Made by a program: the position numbers and the translations under genes | Part shown: piece by piece, positions 9,122 through 17,951 of the stretch | How the letters are laid out: each line of letters begins with the position of its first letter | Numbering within the stretch: position 1 is the first letter of the stretch | The notes under the pieces: generated by a model | Databases searched by the model: none | Told to the model about the DNA's origin: nothing | What the model saw: only the letters and a program-made list of their open reading frames with translations | NCBI GenBank assembly: GCA_025058225.1 | Contig: JANXEE010000015.1 | Coordinates: forward strand, 1-37,807 | Source: Candidatus Calditenuaceae archaeon | GTDB lineage: Archaea > Thermoproteota > Nitrososphaeria_A > Caldarchaeales > Calditenuaceae | Length of the DNA: 37,807 nucleotides | Direction of reading: 5' to 3'

Positions 9122-10190
9122 TTAAGCTAACTTAGATCCCTTCTTCGCCCTCGTCGACCTCAGCGCCGCCACACTGATCGATATCGCGACTACCCCTAAA
9201 GAAGCCGAAATAGTAACAGCTTCTACGATCGTTCGTCTTACCGTTCTAGTTTCGGCCTCGAGGATGTCCAATCTAGCCAGTAAGGTCTCCAAACTTGTGG
9301 TCATGGATCTAAGCGAGGCCTTCAAATCCTCCATCCTCCCCTCGGCGCTGTGGAAGGATGCCGTTAGATTCTTCACTTCATTCTCTAGCCTGATGTGGGA
9401 GCTCCAGAGGTTATCGACGGCCCTAGAAACTCTCCGAACTTCGTCCGTGACGTAGGTGATGTCATTATCCAGTTTGAGCTTCAGCTTTTCGATTTGGTCC
9501 CTAAGAGACGCCATTTGAGCATAGAACTGGCTGACGGTCACGCTCCACGGCAGCACCACAACATACGGAATCTCGCGGGGCATAGTGTAGTTCATCCAGC
9601 CTACAAGACTGGGGTTGGCGAAATATCGGTAATGAATGGCTAGTAGGTTCAGAGTAGATGGGTAATATTGTGTGTAACCGACAGGGCACATGAGATCACC
9701 AAGATCACCGCATGCTAAGGTGTGTCCTACCCCTAACGTGTGATAGAGTTCGTGCAATATGGTACTTATTCGGTAATCATCGGTAACGTTCACTCTGCCC
9801 ATGCCACAGCCTATTTCAACGACATGAGGTAACATCTCGCCAGATATTAATGCCCCCCCTATCTGTGGTGGGGGTAAGTCGACCACGCGAAAGATCACGT
9901 CTGCAGATCCTTTATCTCCTGTGATCCTGAATTGCACCTTAAACAGATCGTCGTACCCAGTTCCCATTTCAGACAAGAACCTCAGCACGGTATGTCTGTG
10001 AATCGCGAAGGCCTTATCGATCAGAGCGAAAATTCGTTCTGCTTCATTCGGACAAGGTGAGGACGTATCCACGTACACATCTACGGGAAGATTCAGCTCT
10101 CGCCGCATCAAAGACTTCAATCGTACGATCGCCGGTTATTTGCGGCAACCCAGCAAACACCGCCGCGAGGACCAACAGCATTATCATCAT
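9122..10190 (-). CDS. Membrane-anchored metzincin/matrixin-like metalloprotease, apparently split by a +1 frame discontinuity (signal peptide in one frame, catalytic domain in the next)
   Basis: Supplied ORF 9122-10120 has HELYHTLGVGH (HExxHxxGxxH) and a Met-turn-like LMCP, a long coiled coil, and the C-terminal TM helix AVTISASLGVVAISISVAAL. Manual reading upstream finds ATGATGATAATG... = MMIMLLVLAAVFAGLPQITGDRTIEVFDAARAE in the other frame. Confidence 0.78.
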
Positions 10191-11433
10191 CTCACCCCCT
10201 TGATGAAAACGAAGGCATCGAATGGTTTATAGATCCTTACCCCAGTCATCATGAATGGTCGGGAAGACCCCCCACCTCCTCCGCCGCCGCCTTGCGATAC
10301 ATAAACAGTTTGATATACCGTTACGGTACGTTCAATTTTTTTGAACTTCAGTTGTAACGACCGTTCGGACCACTTGAACGACCTCGGTGGTCACGCGGAC
10401 TTCCGTCGTCGTCCTGACTACAGTCTGAACTCCCCCACCTGCGCCCGTAATATAATTCGTGACCAGCCTCTCCCTATACTCTGTCATCGTCACGGTCCTC
10501 TCGATTCCTGACCCACCTCCAGCGAAAACCTCCATCAGCGGTTTAACCGTGGCGTTTGAAGATACTGAGAACACGAAGTCCCCACTCGGCGTTGAACTTC
10601 CCTAACACCACGTTGCTAAGGGACTTCCGAACTGGTTGATCATCGCCCTCGAAAAGGACCTCTCCATCGTAGTCGGCCATCAGGAAAAGCGTGCACGGCT
10701 GGTTAGCACGCAGTCTCTCGAAAACAGCCCTCCCTCCGACAGTTGATTTCTGGAACTCCATCCTGCGAGGTGCGGAGCCTTTCCCCACTTTCTCGTTGAC
10801 CGTGTAGCTGAGGATTTCCGGTGGACTATTACCACACTTCATCACGGCCTTCGAAGTGACCTTGAACTTGTAGTCTGATGGCGTGCCGTTCATGATCGAT
10901 ACCGAGACGACGGGTTGGAACCAAACTCGCCCTTCAAAACCAGTATCCCTATCGTAGAGTTTGAGGGGAGGGAGATCTCTCTTATCGGGCTTGACCCTTA
11001 GCGACATTGGTTCGTTTACAGCTATACCCGACATCACCACCCCAGAAGCGCTCCAAGAATTGAAGACGTATGACCTCCCGTCAGTCCCGGTGTAGCCTAT
11101 TGTGGCGCCCATCCCCACCTGTGTGTCCCTCATCGTGGCCATGTTGAACGAATCATCTATTTGCGAGCCTATGTCCCTGAAGAACTCGCCTATGGACCGA
11201 ACTATGGGGTTGTCCTGTAGCTGTCTTATGGGAGGGCCAGGAGGTGCAGGAGGAGCGGATACGATGACAGTAGATCCGGCTAAGACGGTGATTATCAGAA
11301 AAAGACTGATTTCGATTGTGGTTGCGAGCGCCCTCGCCACCTCCTCAAGGAGCAGCCTCGCTATCTCCATCGACCCGCGAGACCTGTCGTGGACTATCTC
11401 TGCCAGCCTCTCGGCGAGTGCGGGGCCGCTCAT
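10187..11433 (-). CDS. Cell-surface single-pass protein with Val/Thr-rich stalk and Gly tract; appears as three ORF pieces joined by two +1 frame discontinuities
   Basis: Supplied ORFs 10543-11433 and 10332-10574, plus an unlisted open segment down to the TGA at 10187-10189. Skipping one G in GGGG (10580-10583) gives ...KFNAEW-DFVFSVSSNATVKPL...; skipping one A in A7 (10335-10341) gives ...TTEVQK-IERTVTVYQTVYVSQGGGGGGGGSSRPFMMTGVRIYKPFDAFVFIKGVR*. Confidence 0.7.
10330..10346. repeat. Perfect inverted repeat spanning the A7/T7 tract
   Basis: GTTCAA-TTTTT-TTGAAC: 6-bp arms with a 5-nt loop, coinciding with the second frame discontinuity. Confidence 0.7.
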
Positions 11434-11571
11434 CGTTTCCGTATCTTCACGGACTGTTATAAGAAAGCCTCGCGAATGGAGGACGGAGTTCCTCGACCAG
11501 ACACTTGGCGCAGCGCCACCATCGAGCGGCCCAAACCCGAGGACCTCGGTTTAGACGGACTCTCCTTGCGG

Positions 11572-11850
11572 TCACTCGGGCCTCCTCGCCCTTATCACCC
11601 AGACTGAGGGCCCGACCTTCTCGGTCCCCAGGTGCTCATGCCCGTTCTTCGCGATCGACCTGAGCACGTTCTCGACCGAAGGCGGGTTGTCGATCACGAC
11701 CTCGAGTGATGCTCCGGGCTCCAGCTGGCTCAGGGCCTTGGCCGCGAAGAGCTGCGGGTACGGACAGGAGTAGCCCCTCAGGTCGAGCCTGTACCGCCGG
11801 TCGCCGAGCTGAGTGAGGAGATGTGCGGGCAGCTGGACGCGAGCTGTCAC
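11572..11850 (-). CDS. tusA: TusA/SirA-family sulfur carrier protein
   Basis: LDLRGYSCPYPQLFAAKALSQLEPGASLEVVIDNPPS...; CPxP motif and TusA fold pattern. Confidence 0.92.
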   Translation of the reverse strand: MTARVQLPAHLLTQLGDRRYRLDLRGYSCPYPQLFAAKALSQLEPGASLEVVIDNPPSVENVLRSIAKNGHEHLGTEKVGPSVWVIRARRPE

Positions 11851-11959
11851 GGACCCTGTGCGTAATTGGCTTAATATAAACTGTAAATTATCTCCGCATT
11901 AGCGTGGTGTTATAACATACAAATACGTCCGGAGGGGCGACCTCCCGAGGTGGAACGGC

Positions 11960-13165
11960 ATGGGAGCTAGGATATACGTCTCCGCAGCGCTGATCGGTGT
12001 CGTCTCGGTCGCGCTGGGCTACTCGATGCACCTGGTCGCCGGAAGGGGGACGATCTGGGGAATCACGACCGGCGAGTCGAAGCTCGGCGGCCTCTTCTGG
12101 AGGGCGATCGGACTTCCCGTCGACCAGCTGACCTACTACAGGCAGTTCAGGCTGATGAACCCCCTCGAGGACCCGACTCAGGCGATCGTCCTATCGGTGC
12201 TGATCGGCGGGCTCTCGGCGTCGATGCTGACCAAGAGTTTCGCGGTAAGGCACTTCCCCAACAGGTGGATGGCGGTCCAGGCGGTGCTGGGAGGGTTCCT
12301 TCTAGGATACGGGGCGAGGCTCGCGTTCGGGTGCAACATCGGCAACTTCCTGTCCGGCTGGGCGACCGGCGGGGTGCACGCGGCCGTCTTCACCGCCACG
12401 CTCCTCCCGGGGACTTGGGCCGGGTTCAGGCTCACCGAGGCCCTCTTCGCCACCAGGGCCGCCCCCAGGAGGTACTCCGTGACGCTGCCCCTCCGGGCCC
12501 AGAGATGGCTCGGGTTAGGAGTCGTCGCTTCGTCGCTCGCCCTCGTGCCGCTCATGAGCCCCCTAGTCGCGGTCTGGTGGGTCGCGGGCATCGCCTTCGG
12601 GGCCCTCGGGTGGGTCTCGAGCATCTGCTTCGCGTCGTGCTACAGGGACATGGTCGCGCCCCGCTACGCGGGCGGCGTCATGGTCAAGGCGGTGGCCATA
12701 GCGCTCCTGACCTACAGCACTGGCGTCCTGGGCCTTCAGCTCTCCGGCGTGCCATTCGCCCTCACCCCTCCACAGGTCGGGGTCCTCCACCTCCTCATCG
12801 GCGGCCTGGTCTTCGGCCTGGGGATAGGCATCGCGGGGTCCTGCATATTCAGCACCGAGTGGCGCACCGGCGGGGGTAGCGTCTACTCCGCGCTCGTCCT
12901 CCTCTCGACGATCGTCCTCGGCATGCCCGCCCTCTCCTTCCATTACGACTGGTGGCTGAACGTGCTCCCCCAAGAGCCGAAGCCCTTCACGCTTTACAGC
13001 TTCAGTCCCCTCCTCGGATATCTGGCACCGCTGTCGTTCTCGATCGCGCTGATGATATACGGGATCTATGCGGATCCGACCACCCGCTACGCGCTGTCCT
13101 CGAGGCTGGGTGCAAGATTTTTCAGTAGGAATCGGCCGACTCCACAAAACGGTGCCTCGATATGA
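11960..13165 (+). CDS. YeeE/YedE family (TsuA-like) sulfur/thiosulfate transporter
   Basis: Polytopic protein with the duplicated family motif and conserved cysteines (GYGARLAFGCNIGNFLSGWATGG; GIGIAGSCIFSTEWRTGGGS). Confidence 0.9.
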   Translation: MGARIYVSAALIGVVSVALGYSMHLVAGRGTIWGITTGESKLGGLFWRAIGLPVDQLTYYRQFRLMNPLEDPTQAIVLSVLIGGLSASMLTKSFAVRHFPNRWMAVQAVLGGFLLGYGARLAFGCNIGNFLSGWATGGVHAAVFTATLLPGTWAGFRLTEALFATRAAPRRYSVTLPLRAQRWLGLGVVASSLALVPLMSPLVAVWWVAGIAFGALGWVSSICFASCYRDMVAPRYAGGVMVKAVAIALLTYSTGVLGLQLSGVPFALTPPQVGVLHLLIGGLVFGLGIGIAGSCIFSTEWRTGGGSVYSALVLLSTIVLGMPALSFHYDWWLNVLPQEPKPFTLYSFSPLLGYLAPLSFSIALMIYGIYADPTTRYALSSRLGARFFSRNRPTPQNGASI

Positions 13166-13338
13166 GGAGCCTGTGTGCGGGATGCCCTCGTTCTAAAGGC
13201 AACCCGTTAATCGTTTTTCGCGGATCAACCGTACGCAGGTCGGCACAGATCGCATCGAGGGTTGAAGTCACAGGAGCGACAGATCGACGCCCAACAACGA
13301 TAAGTTTTTGAACGTCTCATTTACTATTTAAGCCGAAA

Positions 13339-13773
13339 ATGGGGGCTGGGAGCCAAGAACATCGAGTTCAGAACTTCGATGGTCTCGGGCGTCACGTGAT
13401 CGGGGAGATGTACGGATGCGACCCGGCCCTCCTGGCCGATTTAAAGGCTATATCCAGTGCGGTTATTCGGGGAGCCAAGAGGGCAAACGCGACCGTAGTC
13501 GGTGACTTCGCCAACAAGTATGAGGGTGGCGGAGGCGTCTCCTACGTCCTCGTCGTGAAGGAGAGCCACATCTCGGTACACACATGGCCTGAGCACGGAT
13601 ACGCCGCGGTAGACATCTACACCTGTGGGGATAACGTGGACCCGTGGGCCGCGTTCAACGAGATCCTGAAGGTTCTTAACCCGAAGACCGTCAGCGTTAT
13701 GGAGATCCGGCGCGGCATAGTCGCAAGGGAAGGTTATACCGACCAAAAGGTGAAGTTGGCCGTAAGGGAGTGA
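13339..13773 (+). CDS. speD: S-adenosylmethionine decarboxylase proenzyme
   Basis: ESHISVHTWPEHGYAAVDIYTCGDN contains the pyruvoyl cleavage-site serine and conserved HTWPE. In some Crenarchaeota this family is an arginine decarboxylase, so substrate is uncertain. Confidence 0.92.
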   Translation: MGAGSQEHRVQNFDGLGRHVIGEMYGCDPALLADLKAISSAVIRGAKRANATVVGDFANKYEGGGGVSYVLVVKESHISVHTWPEHGYAAVDIYTCGDNVDPWAAFNEILKVLNPKTVSVMEIRRGIVAREGYTDQKVKLAVRE

Positions 13774-14687
13774 GCTTGGGGGACTACTTCCTCTGGGCCT
13801 CGGAGACCGTTACAGAGGGCCTTCTGGAGTACTACGCTATAAGAGGGGTCGTCGCCAGTGCGGCCACCAAATATCAGGAGGTCAAGGTTGTCGACACGGT
13901 GCCTTACGGCAGGTGTCTCGTCATCGACGGTAAGATTCAGTCCTCAGTACTCGACGAACGCGTCTACCACGAGTCCTTGGTTCACCCGGCCATGGTGACG
14001 GTTCCTGATCCGAAGAGGGTTCTCGTGATAGGTGGAGGCGAGGGAGCGACTGCCAGAGAGGTCCTCCGCTGGCGCACCGTTGAGGAGGTTGAGATGGTCG
14101 AGATCGACGGCGAGGTCGTTGACTTCTGCAGGCGTCACATGTCCGAGCTCGGCTCCGGCGCCTTCGAGGACCAGAGGTTCAGGTTGATCCTCTCCGAGGG
14201 CAGGAAATACCTGAGCTCGAAAGCAGACGGAACGTATGACGTGATCGTCGTCGACGCGACAGATCCGACTGAGGGTGCGGCCTCGATCCCCCTGTACACC
14301 TCGGAGTTCTACCGCATGGCATACGGTAAGCTCACCGAAAAGGGCGCGCTGGTCACTCAAGCGACCTCAATCGCACACAACCCCTTCGCGTTCAGGTCGA
14401 TACTCGAGACCGTGAGGACAGTGTTCTCGTCGGTCACGCCCCTCGCGGCATACGTGCTCTCCTTCGCCTCACTGTGGGGTTTCGTGGTCGGGTCCAAAAG
14501 CAGGGACTGTGGTTCTCTGTCGGCGGAAGAGGTCGACTCGGTCCTCAGAGAGAAAGTGAGGGGGCCTTTGACGTTCTATTCGGGTGAGACGCACAGGGCC
14601 ATGATCCAGTTCGCGAAGCTCTACTCCGAGGTTCACCGAAGCGACCACAGGATCATCAGAGACGGTTCACCGGTCATTATACCCTAG
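13770..14687 (+). CDS. speE: Polyamine aminopropyltransferase (spermidine synthase)
   Basis: RVLVIGGGEGATAREVLRW and VIVVDATDP motifs; GTG start overlaps the speD stop (GTGA). Confidence 0.95.
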   Translation: MSLGDYFLWASETVTEGLLEYYAIRGVVASAATKYQEVKVVDTVPYGRCLVIDGKIQSSVLDERVYHESLVHPAMVTVPDPKRVLVIGGGEGATAREVLRWRTVEEVEMVEIDGEVVDFCRRHMSELGSGAFEDQRFRLILSEGRKYLSSKADGTYDVIVVDATDPTEGAASIPLYTSEFYRMAYGKLTEKGALVTQATSIAHNPFAFRSILETVRTVFSSVTPLAAYVLSFASLWGFVVGSKSRDCGSLSAEEVDSVLREKVRGPLTFYSGETHRAMIQFAKLYSEVHRSDHRIIRDGSPVIIP

Positions 14688-14736
14688 AGTTACTCGAGCA
14701 CCTTTTTCAAATCGATGGGGTCTGTGTGCGCCGGGG

Positions 14737-16512
14737 ATGAAGCTGGTCAGGGTCGACCTCGAGGACCACTCCTCTGAGCTCGTCGACCTCGACCACATAG
14801 CTCAGGACGGTGTGCTGGGAGGCAGGTGCTTGGGAGTCGGGCTGATGGCCCGCAACGCCGCCGTCACGGACCCGCTCGACCCTAAGAGCCCTCTGGTCGT
14901 CTCGGTCGGCAGCCTCTCAGGTACGGGGTTTCCCATGGGCAACAGGCTGACGTTCACCTTCAGGTCCCCGCTCACCGGTACAATCGCCTGGGCCCTAACC
15001 GGAGGTTATGCGGCGGCGGATCTGGCCTCTTTGGGCTATCTGGCTCTCTACATCACCGGCAGATCGGAGGAGCTATGCTACCTCATGGTCACGCCGGAGG
15101 GGATCGGGTTCGTCGGAGCGGAACAGTTCAGGGGCCTCGGTGCCGCAGAGACCTGTCGCGCTCTCAAGGGTGCTCTTGGAGACGTCAGGGTGCTCTCGAT
15201 CGGGCCGGCGGGGGAGAGGCAGGCACCGGTCGCGACCGTAATCAACGACTCGGGCAGGTCGAGCGGAGTCCGGCACGGTGCGGGCGCGGTCTTAGGCTCG
15301 AAGAACCTGAAGGCGATCGTGATCAAGTCCAAGAGGAGGTTCACGAGGTCTCCCGCACAGCCCCTGAAGTTCGCAAAGTTGCTGAGGGCCTTGAGGGCAA
15401 AGGTTGAGGGTTCCAGTCTGCTCGACCTCCAGAGGGGGAGGCTAGCTGTGCACGGGACCGCTATCGCGGTCGAGGCCCTAGGCAGACACGACGCGGTTCC
15501 GGTCAAGAACTACACGAGGACGACGCTACCTCAGTACGAGCTGGTGGGTGGAACCCGTCTCTCGTCGACGGTGCTCGTGAGAAGGCTCACCTGCTCCTCG
15601 TGTCAGGTCTCCTGTAGACGTGAAACCATCGGACAGGGCCTTCGTGGAGAGGGACCCGACTACGCCCAGATCTCTGCGCTCGGCACGAACTGCGTGCTGC
15701 TGGACCTCGAGAAGATCGCGTTCCTTACCCAACTCTGCTACGACGTAGGAGTTGACCCGATAGAGGCAGGCAACACGCTCGCCGTTTACGCGGAGCTCTC
15801 TGAGAAGGGCCTCACGGAGGAGCGCCTGAATTGGGGAGATTGGAAAAGAATGGCCGAGCTAATAGTTTCCATGTCCTCTGAAGCCGGCGTCGGACGGGTT
15901 CTGGCGATGGGCGCTCACCGAACAGCGGAACTCTACGGCGACGTCGACGCGGCACCGACCGTAAAGGGCATCACCGTTCAGAACACAGACCCCAGGGCCG
16001 AGCCCGCGTGGGGGCTCATCAACGCTGTCGAGTCATACGGCGGAGCTGCACACATCTGGGTGTATCCAACGTTGATACGGAGCTTCGGGGATCTTGGGAT
16101 AGAGACGGTTTACTCTGACCTACCGGATTACGACGTGCTGGCCGCGAGGGTTCACGCGAAGAGGGTCGAGGTGGCCTGGCTGGACTCGCTGGGCGTATGC
16201 GCGTTCTCGAGGATCGCGTTGGATGGGCGCGACTACGCAGAGGGTTACTCGGCTCTCTACGGCGTCGAAGTCGAAGACCAGTTCCTGATGGAGGCCGGTC
16301 AGAGAGTGCTGGCCCTCGAGCGTCAACTGAACAGGTCCTACGGGATCGGTGAGGAGGCCGACTGGTTGCCGAAGAGGTTCGTCGAGGAGCCTCTACCGGA
16401 CGGCAAGCACAAGGGCAGCGTCTGCCCTATCGGTGAGCTTCTAAGTCGATACAGGGCGACCTTCAAGGACGTGAGCGTCTCAGGGCTTCTGGCGGCCCTA
16501 CCTAGGATCTAA
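14737..16512 (+). CDS. Aldehyde ferredoxin oxidoreductase family tungstoenzyme
   Basis: GGRCLGVGLMA N-terminus, AVLGSKNLKAIVIK, and [4Fe-4S] motif CSSCQVSC...NCVLLD. Confidence 0.93.
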   Translation: MKLVRVDLEDHSSELVDLDHIAQDGVLGGRCLGVGLMARNAAVTDPLDPKSPLVVSVGSLSGTGFPMGNRLTFTFRSPLTGTIAWALTGGYAAADLASLGYLALYITGRSEELCYLMVTPEGIGFVGAEQFRGLGAAETCRALKGALGDVRVLSIGPAGERQAPVATVINDSGRSSGVRHGAGAVLGSKNLKAIVIKSKRRFTRSPAQPLKFAKLLRALRAKVEGSSLLDLQRGRLAVHGTAIAVEALGRHDAVPVKNYTRTTLPQYELVGGTRLSSTVLVRRLTCSSCQVSCRRETIGQGLRGEGPDYAQISALGTNCVLLDLEKIAFLTQLCYDVGVDPIEAGNTLAVYAELSEKGLTEERLNWGDWKRMAELIVSMSSEAGVGRVLAMGAHRTAELYGDVDAAPTVKGITVQNTDPRAEPAWGLINAVESYGGAAHIWVYPTLIRSFGDLGIETVYSDLPDYDVLAARVHAKRVEVAWLDSLGVCAFSRIALDGRDYAEGYSALYGVEVEDQFLMEAGQRVLALERQLNRSYGIGEEADWLPKRFVEEPLPDGKHKGSVCPIGELLSRYRATFKDVSVSGLLAALPRI

Positions 16513-16936
16513 TGAAGAGGCTGATCAGCGCGACCGCGTAGTCGAGGACGTCCCTTGCGGAGACCACTCCCACGGGCCTGCCCTCTGCGTCAACGACCGG
16601 GATGTGCCTCACGTTGTGGTCCCTCATCTTCTCTATCACGGACGCTATGTCGTCTTCCGGTGAGGCGGTCAGCAGGTCCTTCGACATGATCGAGCTGACT
16701 GGGTTCTCCCTACCCAAGAGGCCGTGCGATGCGGCGTAGATGACGTCCCTCTCCGTCACTATCCCCACCAGCTTCCCCCTCTGATCAACGATCAGCACGC
16801 TCCCCACGGAGTTCTCCCACATGAGGCTGGGCACCTCGTCGATCTTCGCATCGCTGCTCAGGGTGACCGACGGAGCGCTCATCAGGTCTTTCGTCTTGAT
16901 GGGGACGGTCCTCATGGCCCTCTTGAAGATGGGCAT
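16502..16936 (-). CDS. Tandem CBS-domain protein
   Basis: Two CBS repeats: VLIVDQRGKLVGIVTERDVI and IPVVDAEGRPVGVVSARDVL. Confidence 0.93.
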   Translation of the reverse strand: MPIFKRAMRTVPIKTKDLMSAPSVTLSSDAKIDEVPSLMWENSVGSVLIVDQRGKLVGIVTERDVIYAASHGLLGRENPVSSIMSKDLLTASPEDDIASVIEKMRDHNVRHIPVVDAEGRPVGVVSARDVLDYAVALISLFIRS

Positions 16937-16985
16937 GGCATGTCAGCAGCGTACCCGGTTAAAACCTTGTGAGAACGCTATCGCG

Positions 16986-17083
16986 TGCCCCGGGTGGGAC
17001 TTGAACCCACGACCTACCGGTCTCAAACCCTGAGTGGGCGCGGAGGGCTTCAGCCGGTCGCTCTCCCGCTGAGCTACCGGGGC
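16986..17083 (-). tRNA. tRNA-Phe (anticodon GAA) with 26-nt intron at the canonical 37/38 position
   Basis: Reverse complement GCCCCGG TA GCTC...GAGC G ACCGG CTGAAG [CCCTCCGCGCCCACTCAGGGTTTGAG] A CCGGT AGGTC GTGGG TTCAAGT CCCAC CCGGGGC A. Spliced anticodon loop is CTGAAGA; intron at 17022-17047. Confidence 0.92.
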
Positions 17084-17155
17084 CGACCCTCGATTCGATG
17101 CCGTGGATTTAAGGGTGAGTTGAGACGCTAAGAAATCCCAAAAACGCGTCCTGAC

Positions 17156-17452
17156 TCAGGAGGTCAAGATGACGAACGCTATCGCGATCCCATAGATCGC
17201 CAGAGCCTCCGCGAACGCGGCGATGATGATCGTTACGGTCCTGAGCTCCGGCCTCTCCGCAGAAGCTGCCAGCCCTGCAGAACCAGCTCTCGAGATGGCG
17301 AAGCCCGACGCGACGACAGCCGCAGCAAACGCGATCGCCGCGGAGAGAGACTTGTCGATCAGACTCGCGGGAGCGGCCTCGGCAGCGAGTGCGACGGGCG
17401 CGATCGACAGCAACCCCAGCAGTACCAACGGCATCACGTATCTCGTTCTCAT
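17156..17452 (-). CDS. atpK: A-type ATP synthase subunit K (proteolipid)
   Basis: Signal-like N-terminus and two TM hairpin with an acidic residue (TIIIAAFAEALAIYGIAIAFVIL). Confidence 0.9.
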   Translation of the reverse strand: MRTRYVMPLVLLGLLSIAPVALAAEAAPASLIDKSLSAAIAFAAAVVASGFAISRAGSAGLAASAERPELRTVTIIIAAFAEALAIYGIAIAFVILTS

Positions 17453-17589
17453 GCTCTTTCACGGATTTTTTAAAATCCCTACATTTATACCCCTCTCGGT
17501 GGACGTGTGGAGGTCCTCATCGCTGACGCTCTCTCTGCTGATAACAGTAATATTCTAGACGGCTCTCGAGGAGACGGGGTAAGCTCGAC

Positions 17590-17907
17590 ATGGAGTACGT
17601 CTACGCGGCGTTGCTCCTTCACAGGCTCGGAAAGCCGATCGACGAGCAGGGATTAAGGAAGGTCATCGAGGCCGCAGGCGGGAACGTCGACGAGCTCAGG
17701 TTGAAGTCTCTGGTTGCTGCGCTGCAGGGCATCAACATCGACGAGGTGCTCAAGTCGGCCGCTGCCGCACCCGTCGTGGCCGCTCCCGCGGCCGGGGGAC
17801 AGACCGCTGCCGCACCCACTCCTGCTGCGGAGGCGCCTAAGGAGGAGAAGAAGGAGGAAAAGAAGGAGGAAGAGGCACTGTCAGGTCTGGCGGCCCTCTT
17901 CGGTTGA
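17590..17907 (+). CDS. rpl12: Ribosomal protein P1 (archaeal L12)
   Basis: [30 protein letters not shown]...; Ala-rich hinge; [22 protein letters not shown]-terminus. Confidence 0.97.
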   Translation: MEYVYAALLLHRLGKPIDEQGLRKVIEAAGGNVDELRLKSLVAALQGINIDEVLKSAAAAPVVAAPAAGGQTAAAPTPAAEAPKEEKKEEKKEEEALSGLAALFG

Positions 17908-17951
17908 GGCCCAGAAACCGTTATACATTCATTTTGTGAGGTCGATCTGGG

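Noticed and set aside
10187-10589. Firm call of programmed +1 ribosomal frameshifting
   Set aside because: The sequence shows frame discontinuities at homopolymers but cannot separate recoding from indel errors or decay; kept only as an alternative.
12265-13147. ORFs 12265-12879 (+) and 12563-13147 (-)
   Set aside because: Out-of-frame or antisense to the YeeE/YedE transporter; composition typical of high-GC shadow ORFs.
13166-13338. ncRNA in the about 170-nt gap before speD
   Set aside because: Only a plausible leaderless promoter (TTACTATTTAAGCC before the ATG) could be supported; no clear structure was seen.
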